A DNA stretch of 7,738 bases. Source: DATDSR01 sp038062165 (GTDB taxonomy: Bacteria; Patescibacteriota; Minisyncoccia; Phycocordibacterales; DATDSR01). The stretch is taken from NCBI GenBank assembly GCA_038062165.1, contig JBBTXQ010000031.1, forward strand, positions 1 to 7,738, given 5' to 3'. The notes under the pieces are model-generated. The model did not search any database. It saw only the letters and a program-made list of their open reading frames with translations, and was not told the origin of the DNA. Position numbers and translations under genes: made by a program. Below, in pieces: positions 4,141 through 7,738 of the stretch. How positions within the stretch are numbered: position 1 is the stretch's first letter; each line of letters starts with the position of its first letter.

Positions 4141-5495
4141 CAGAATTGTCCAAACGTATCTTTGACCATGGGCGTGAATGTCACTTTCTGATCATCAAAG
4201 TATAGTTTGACCACACCGGTGGGCCCGTTTCTGTGCTTCTCTATTAATATTTCAGTCACGTTGGATCGACGGCCACCTGTGTCAGACTTATCATTTTCCT
4301 CGCGGTGGATGAACATAACAACATCCGCGTCTTGCTCTATACTGCCGGAGTCGCGTAGATCTGATAATTTGGGCCTACCCCCACGTTGCTCTACATTTCT
4401 GTTCAATTGCGAGAGGGCGAGCACGGGCACATCCAGTTCGCGGGCAAGACCCTTAAGTGCCCGCGAGATTTCTGTAACCTGCTGTACAAGTGATTCGTAA
4501 TTGCGTTTGGGCACAAGTAATTGCAAATAATCAACTACTATCAGTCCTAAATTATGCTCATTCTTTAACCTACGGGCCACCCCCTTCATACGCAAGATAT
4601 CGATATATGAATCATCGTCTATGTAAATAGGCGCTTTTGATAGGCGATCAAGCGAATCGCGAATTCGACCGAAATCTTCCTCGGCAGAGAGTTTGCCCGT
4701 GCGCAACTTCCATGAGTCTACGCGCGATTCTGCGGCAAGCAGGCGATCAACCAATTGTGCCGCGCTCATTTCAAGTGAGAATATACCCACCGATGTGCCA
4801 TGTTTGAGTGCACTATTGCGAGCAATATCGAGTGCAAGTGAAGTTTTGCCCATGCCGGGTCTGGCCGCGAGAATTATCAGGTCACCTTTTTGTAGTCCTG
4901 CGAGTTTTTGGTCAAGTTCGTCAAAGCCGGTAGGCACGCCACGCAGTTCGCCCTTGCTCTCGTGTAGGCGTTCGAGTCTGTGCCAGGCATCTGTGAGCGT
5001 ATCCTTCAGGTTAATAAATTTGTGTTTGGAGTAACTGGCGATATCCATCAATTTCTTACCCGCCCTATCTAACACAGAATCAAGATCTGCCTCTGTGTCA
5101 TATGAGATTTCAGAGATGTGATCTGCCGCGTAGATCAGATTACGCAAGACATGCTTCTTGTGCACTAATTCAACGTAGTGTTGAATATTACTAGCCGATG
5201 GCACTGTGTTCACAAGTTCTGTCAGGTATGACGAGCCGCCTATTTGCTCAAGCTTGCTCATTTCACCTAATTTAGAAGAAACAGAAACAAGATCAATCGG
5301 ACTGCTGGCGGCGTAAAGATCAATCATGGCCGTATAGATAGAGTTGTGCTTATCTAAGTAAAACGATCCTTTCTCAACGCTATCAATCACAACAGACAAC
5401 ATGTCCGGTCGGAGCATAATGCTACCAAGTAGCGCTTTTTCAGCCTCAATGTCTTGAGGAGGAATCCGAATCTTGCCACTCTTATTAACACTCAT
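4140..5495 (-). CDS. dnaB: replicative DNA helicase DnaB
   Basis: Hexameric 5'-3' helicase of the replication fork. The 451 residues have a DnaB N-terminal domain (PPQDIEAEKALLGSIM, 12-27), a linker, and the RecA-like ATPase domain (from about 185). Visible are PTGFDELD (188-195), Walker A ARPGMGKT (211-218), SLEMS (240-244), Walker B VDYLQLL (321-327), SQLNR (362-366), LRDSGSIEQDAD (380-391) and EKHRNGPTG (419-427), which contains the Lys and arginine-finger Arg of the family. No intein interrupts the P-loop or other motifs, although dnaB is a common intein site. The ATG lies eight nt after an extended -10, so the mRNA is probably leaderless. recR follows with a one-base overlap. cysS lies 55 bp upstream on the same strand. 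Confidence 0.97.
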   Translation of the reverse strand: MSVNKSGKIRIPPQDIEAEKALLGSIMLRPDMLSVVIDSVEKGSFYLDKHNSIYTAMIDLYAASSPIDLVSVSSKLGEMSKLEQIGGSSYLTELVNTVPSASNIQHYVELVHKKHVLRNLIYAADHISEISYDTEADLDSVLDRAGKKLMDIASYSKHKFINLKDTLTDAWHRLERLHESKGELRGVPTGFDELDQKLAGLQKGDLIILAARPGMGKTSLALDIARNSALKHGTSVGIFSLEMSAAQLVDRLLAAESRVDSWKLRTGKLSAEEDFGRIRDSLDRLSKAPIYIDDDSYIDILRMKGVARRLKNEHNLGLIVVDYLQLLVPKRNYESLVQQVTEISRALKGLARELDVPVLALSQLNRNVEQRGGRPKLSDLRDSGSIEQDADVVMFIHREENDKSDTGGRRSNVTEILIEKHRNGPTGVVKLYFDDQKVTFTPMVKDTFGQF

Positions 5496-5503
5496 ACCGA
5501 GCG

Positions 5504-5512
5504 ATTATAGCA
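5504..5512 (-). promoter_or_regulatory. extended -10 promoter of dnaB-recR (leaderless)
   Basis: On the minus strand TGC-TATAAT ends eight nt before the dnaB ATG, placing the transcription start within about a base or two of the start codon. There is no Shine-Dalgarno and no clear -35. It lies in the 55-bp cysS-dnaB gap; no hairpin terminator is seen after cysS, so some read-through from cysS is also likely. Confidence 0.65.
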
Positions 5513-5550
5513 CGAGCTGTATACATGAGATTAGCCTGAAGAAAGGTGGG

Positions 5551-6918
5551 TTACTTGTGGGTAAGCCTCTGGCCTGCTGGGGAATCTTCGACGGACCAGT
5601 CCAAAGATGCGATGCGCTCTCGCAGAATGTCTGCTTGGATCCAATCTTGACTCTTTCTGGCCTCCTCCCGCTCACTTGCAAGTTTACTCACTTCTATTGG
5701 GACATCAGATTGCGACTTATTGTAATCAGTCACTGCCTTTTCAAGGCCCAGTCCAAGAACTTTATCAAACTGATAAGCAAGTGGGGGATTGTGAGCCACT
5801 TCCCATAGTTCTGCCAGCGCACGGGGCGTATTTAAATCATCTGCTATTGCACTTTCAAACTCTGTTTGCAACTTGGAGGCAAGGCCTCCAAGTTGCTTGC
5901 TAGGCCCATCTGCTAGCTGTCTAACTAGCTTATTGTAAGAATTTTGGGCACTCTCGAGGGCCTCCCATGTGAAATTTAATTTTTGGCGATAATGTGTGCC
6001 GAGATATAAGTAGCGCAGAGCCATGGGAGAGAAACCGCGTTTTTCAACATCATCGAGTGTATAAATATTACCGACTGATTTGGCCATTCGAGAGCCGTTT
6101 ATTGTCATGAAGTCGTTGTGTAGCCAGAAGTTCACTACCTTGTGTCCAAACCTCGCTTCATTTTGGGCAATTTCATTCGTGTGATGCACGGGGATATGAT
6201 CGATGCCGCCGGTGTGAATATCAAATCGCTCACCCAAAAATTTTGTGCTGATTGTCGAGCATTCGATATGCCAGCCCGGTATACCCACGCCCCATGGACT
6301 TTCCCATTTCATTTCGCGCTTTCCGTCATGCGCTCGCCAAAGGCAGAAATCTGTTGGATTACGCTTCTCTGGATTCTTCTCGAGCCTGGCGCCTTCTTTT
6401 AGATTTGCGAGATCAAGCATAGCTAGCTTGCCGTAATCAGATAACTTACTCGTGTCAAAATATAATCCATCAGTTATTTTATACGCGAAACCTTTTTCTT
6501 CTAGATTTTTTATAAATTCAATTTGTTCAGTAATAAATTCTGTCGCGGGTGCCCAGATTGTGGGGGAGAGTACATTGCTCTTTTCTAAATCATTCTTAAA
6601 GACTTCTGTGTAATATTTTGCTATTTCTAGCGCGCTCTTGCCGCTTTTGCGCGCACCCACCTCCATTTTGTCTTCGCCTTCATCACCGTCGCCAACGAGA
6701 TGCCCAACATCCGTTATATTTTCAATATGATTAACCTTATAGTCAGAATAAATGAGGGCGCGTTTTAGAATGTCGGCAAATATATAAGAGCGTAGATTAC
6801 CGATGTGGGCATAATCGTAAACCGTGAAGCCGCAAGTGTAGAGTCCAACCTTACCTGCTTCAATAGGCACGAAAGCGTCTTTACTGCGAGTGAGAGTATT
6901 GTATAGTCGCAATTCCAT
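5551..6918 (-). CDS. cysS: cysteine--tRNA ligase (CysRS)
   Basis: Class I synthetase charging tRNA-Cys, cytoplasmic. The chosen start is the ATG at 6918 (MELRLYNTLTR), giving 455 residues; an in-frame ATG at 6951 would add 11 residues that the family lacks and would lie within the promoter. Motifs are LYTCGFTVYDYAHIGN (26-41, HIGN replacing HIGH), the zinc ligands Cys29, Cys220, His245 and Glu249, WHIECS (216-221), GGIDHIPVHHTNEIAQ (237-252) and RMAKS (277-281) for KMSKS. The GGIDHIPVHHTNE form instead of GGxDLxFPHHENE is one I associate with CPR enzymes. The C-terminal domain contains a perfect 13-bp DNA inverted repeat coding for QLGGLASKL-like residues. It ends in EDSPAGQRL, a normal CysRS tail. 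Confidence 0.96.
   Translation of the reverse strand: MELRLYNTLTRSKDAFVPIEAGKVGLYTCGFTVYDYAHIGNLRSYIFADILKRALIYSDYKVNHIENITDVGHLVGDGDEGEDKMEVGARKSGKSALEIAKYYTEVFKNDLEKSNVLSPTIWAPATEFITEQIEFIKNLEEKGFAYKITDGLYFDTSKLSDYGKLAMLDLANLKEGARLEKNPEKRNPTDFCLWRAHDGKREMKWESPWGVGIPGWHIECSTISTKFLGERFDIHTGGIDHIPVHHTNEIAQNEARFGHKVVNFWLHNDFMTINGSRMAKSVGNIYTLDDVEKRGFSPMALRYLYLGTHYRQKLNFTWEALESAQNSYNKLVRQLADGPSKQLGGLASKLQTEFESAIADDLNTPRALAELWEVAHNPPLAYQFDKVLGLGLEKAVTDYNKSQSDVPIEVSKLASEREEARKSQDWIQADILRERIASLDWSVEDSPAGQRLTHK
5868..5896. repeat. perfect 13-bp inverted repeat inside cysS
   Basis: GCAACTTGGAGGC (5868-5880) and GCCTCCAAGTTGC (5884-5896) are exact reverse complements with a 3-nt spacer. On the coding strand it encodes about KQLGGLASKLQ, in the linker between the catalytic core and the C-terminal helical domain. 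It would be a very stable mRNA hairpin, but no T-run follows on either strand. Confidence 0.9.
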
Positions 6919-6933
6919 ATCAATATGTTTATG

Positions 6934-6942
6934 TGCTATTAT
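6934..6942 (+). promoter_or_regulatory. extended -10 promoter of the S41 protease (leaderless)
   Basis: TGC-TATTAT ends seven nt before the ATG at 6950, so the predicted transcript starts at the start codon. There is no Shine-Dalgarno and no clear -35. The hexamer overlaps the cysS -10 on the opposite strand by five bases. Confidence 0.6.
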
Positions 6943-6946
6943 ATCA
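6938..6946 (-). promoter_or_regulatory. extended -10 promoter of cysS
   Basis: On the minus strand TGA-TATAAT (6946-6938) is an extended -10. The predicted start near 6931 leaves a leader of about 13 nt before the ATG at 6918, without a Shine-Dalgarno. It uses the same bases as the divergent -10 on the plus strand. Confidence 0.6.
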
Positions 6947-6949
6947 CGC

Positions 6950-7738
6950 ATGCGCCGCTTACTAATCCCAATAATTATCTTATTCTCGTTTGTAGCGGGT
7001 AGTTATGTTGGTTACTCTCGCGTGCCGGAAGAGAGAAAGGTTACCGGCCTTACAGGGAAGGAGAATGAGATAACCTCACAGGTTAATTTCGCGCCGTTTT
7101 GGAAAACATGGAATACGCTCAATGATAAGTTCGTACCAGCGGATGTCTCCTCTAGCACACCACTTAATCAGAGTTTAATAAATCAAAAATTGGTTTGGGG
7201 AGCGATACAGGGCATGGTGGCCGCGGTAGGTGACCCTTACACTGTTTTCCTACCTCCATCACAGTCAGAAATTTTCAAAAGTGATATCAGTGGTAATTTC
7301 GAGGGAGTTGGCATGGAAGTGGCCCTTAAAGATGAAGTGCTCACTGTTGTCGCACCTCTCAAGGGTTCTCCGTCAGAGCGCGCTGGTGTACGAGCAGGAG
7401 ACAAAATAATGGAAATAGATGGCGAGAGTACTCAAGGTCTCTCGATTGACGAAGCAGTGAGCAAGATACGCGGGGAGAAGGGGACTAGAGTCATACTGAC
7501 CATGATCCGCGTAGGCGAAAGTGAACCACTCAAGATACCGGTTATGCGTGATGTAATAGATGTGCCCACGATCAAGACGGAGACTCGTGATACCCCAACC
7601 GGAAAGGCTTTCATAATCAGTCTATATAATTTCTCGGCCAATTCGCCTACATTATTTCGTGATGCTCTGCAAGAATTTGTCGATCTTGAAACTGATAAAT
7701 TGATTATTGACTTAAGGGGCAATCCCGGTGGTTATCTC
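6950..7738 (+). CDS. S41-family carboxy-terminal processing protease, 3'-truncated
   Basis: Serine protease of the CtpA/Prc/CtpB type, predicted to act outside the cytoplasmic membrane, held by an N-terminal signal anchor. 263 residues are present and the frame is open to the right edge. MRR is followed by a hydrophobic stretch (4-21, LLIPIIILFSFVAGSYVG). A family N-terminal region follows, with VWGAIQGMVAAVGDPYTVFLPP (82-103). A PDZ domain (about 117-190) has FEGVGMEV, VVAPLKGSPSERAGVRAGDKI and IRGEKGTRVILTM. The start of the S41 core is IDLRGNPGGYL (253-263). The catalytic Ser and Lys lie downstream of the window. The ATG at 6950 overlaps no other gene once cysS starts at 6918. It is divergent from cysS, and its substrate cannot be inferred. 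Confidence 0.93.
   Translation, partial: MRRLLIPIIILFSFVAGSYVGYSRVPEERKVTGLTGKENEITSQVNFAPFWKTWNTLNDKFVPADVSSSTPLNQSLINQKLVWGAIQGMVAAVGDPYTVFLPPSQSEIFKSDISGNFEGVGMEVALKDEVLTVVAPLKGSPSERAGVRAGDKIMEIDGESTQGLSIDEAVSKIRGEKGTRVILTMIRVGESEPLKIPVMRDVIDVPTIKTETRDTPTGKAFIISLYNFSANSPTLFRDALQEFVDLETDKLIIDLRGNPGGYL

Noticed and set aside
4140..5495. Intein in DnaB
   Set aside because: All helicase motifs are contiguous and the length of 451 residues is normal.
6919..6951. 11-residue N-terminal extension of CysRS from the ATG at 6951
   Set aside because: The CysRS family starts at the M-x-L-x-LYNTLTR motif. The extension would also place the start codon upstream of the predicted -10 and overlap the S41 start.
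7432..7722. 96-residue minus-strand ORF
   Set aside because: Antisense shadow of the PDZ/S41 gene, which has clear domain motifs.
1..7738. Recoded UGA (Gly) genetic code as in Gracilibacteria
   Set aside because: dnaB ends in TGA exactly at the usual C-terminus and the conserved genes contain no in-frame TGA.

Overview
The window reads as chromosomal DNA of a bacterium, most likely a member of the Patescibacteria (Candidate Phyla Radiation, CPR). The reasons are the CysRS with HIGN in place of HIGH and HHTNE in the zinc site, a MurF with an extra segment before its central beta-strand, a tRNA without encoded CCA, rplU without rpmA beside it, and many start codons placed at predicted transcription starts. 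This assignment is inferred from remembered family features, not from a search. TAA, TAG and TGA all end genes and Trp is read from TGG, so the standard bacterial code (table 11) fits and UGA-as-Gly (Gracilibacteria/Absconditabacteria) does not.

Layout. Plus strand: the 3' part of murF (1-1193); a 331-bp gap with only doubtful small ORFs, a terminator-like hairpin and a promoter; tRNA-Glu(CTC) (1525-1596); a 337-bp gap full of inverted repeats; a small unrecognised gene (1934-2188) with a near-perfect Shine-Dalgarno; rmuC (2246-3211); rplU (3221-3547). Minus strand: recR (3544-4140), dnaB (4140-5495), cysS (5551-6918), read in the order cysS, dnaB, recR. Plus strand again: an S41 carboxy-terminal processing protease (6950-7738), cut by the window edge. 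rplU and recR converge on one shared CTAG; cysS and the protease diverge from one shared -10 region.

The genes are mostly housekeeping: wall precursor synthesis (MurF), translation (tRNA-Glu, CysRS, bL21), replication and recombination (DnaB, RecR, RmuC) and envelope proteolysis (S41). dnaB and recR overlap by one base and probably form a translationally coupled replication/repair pair. No phage, transposase, CRISPR array or defence system is visible.

The most interesting material is non-coding. (1) Downstream of tRNA-Glu lies a nested repeat element: an inverted copy of the tRNA 3' end, split by a hairpin, then a second direct copy, able to fold into a branched RNA or to compete with the tRNA's own acceptor and T stems. 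(2) At least four protein genes (rmuC, rplU, dnaB, S41) appear leaderless, with the -10 element 6-8 nt before the ATG; three of these share an extended -10 of the form TGC-TAnnAT, also seen at the SD-led gene. (3) A perfect 13-bp hairpin sits inside cysS coding sequence. (4) A long nested palindrome of REP type precedes the small gene.
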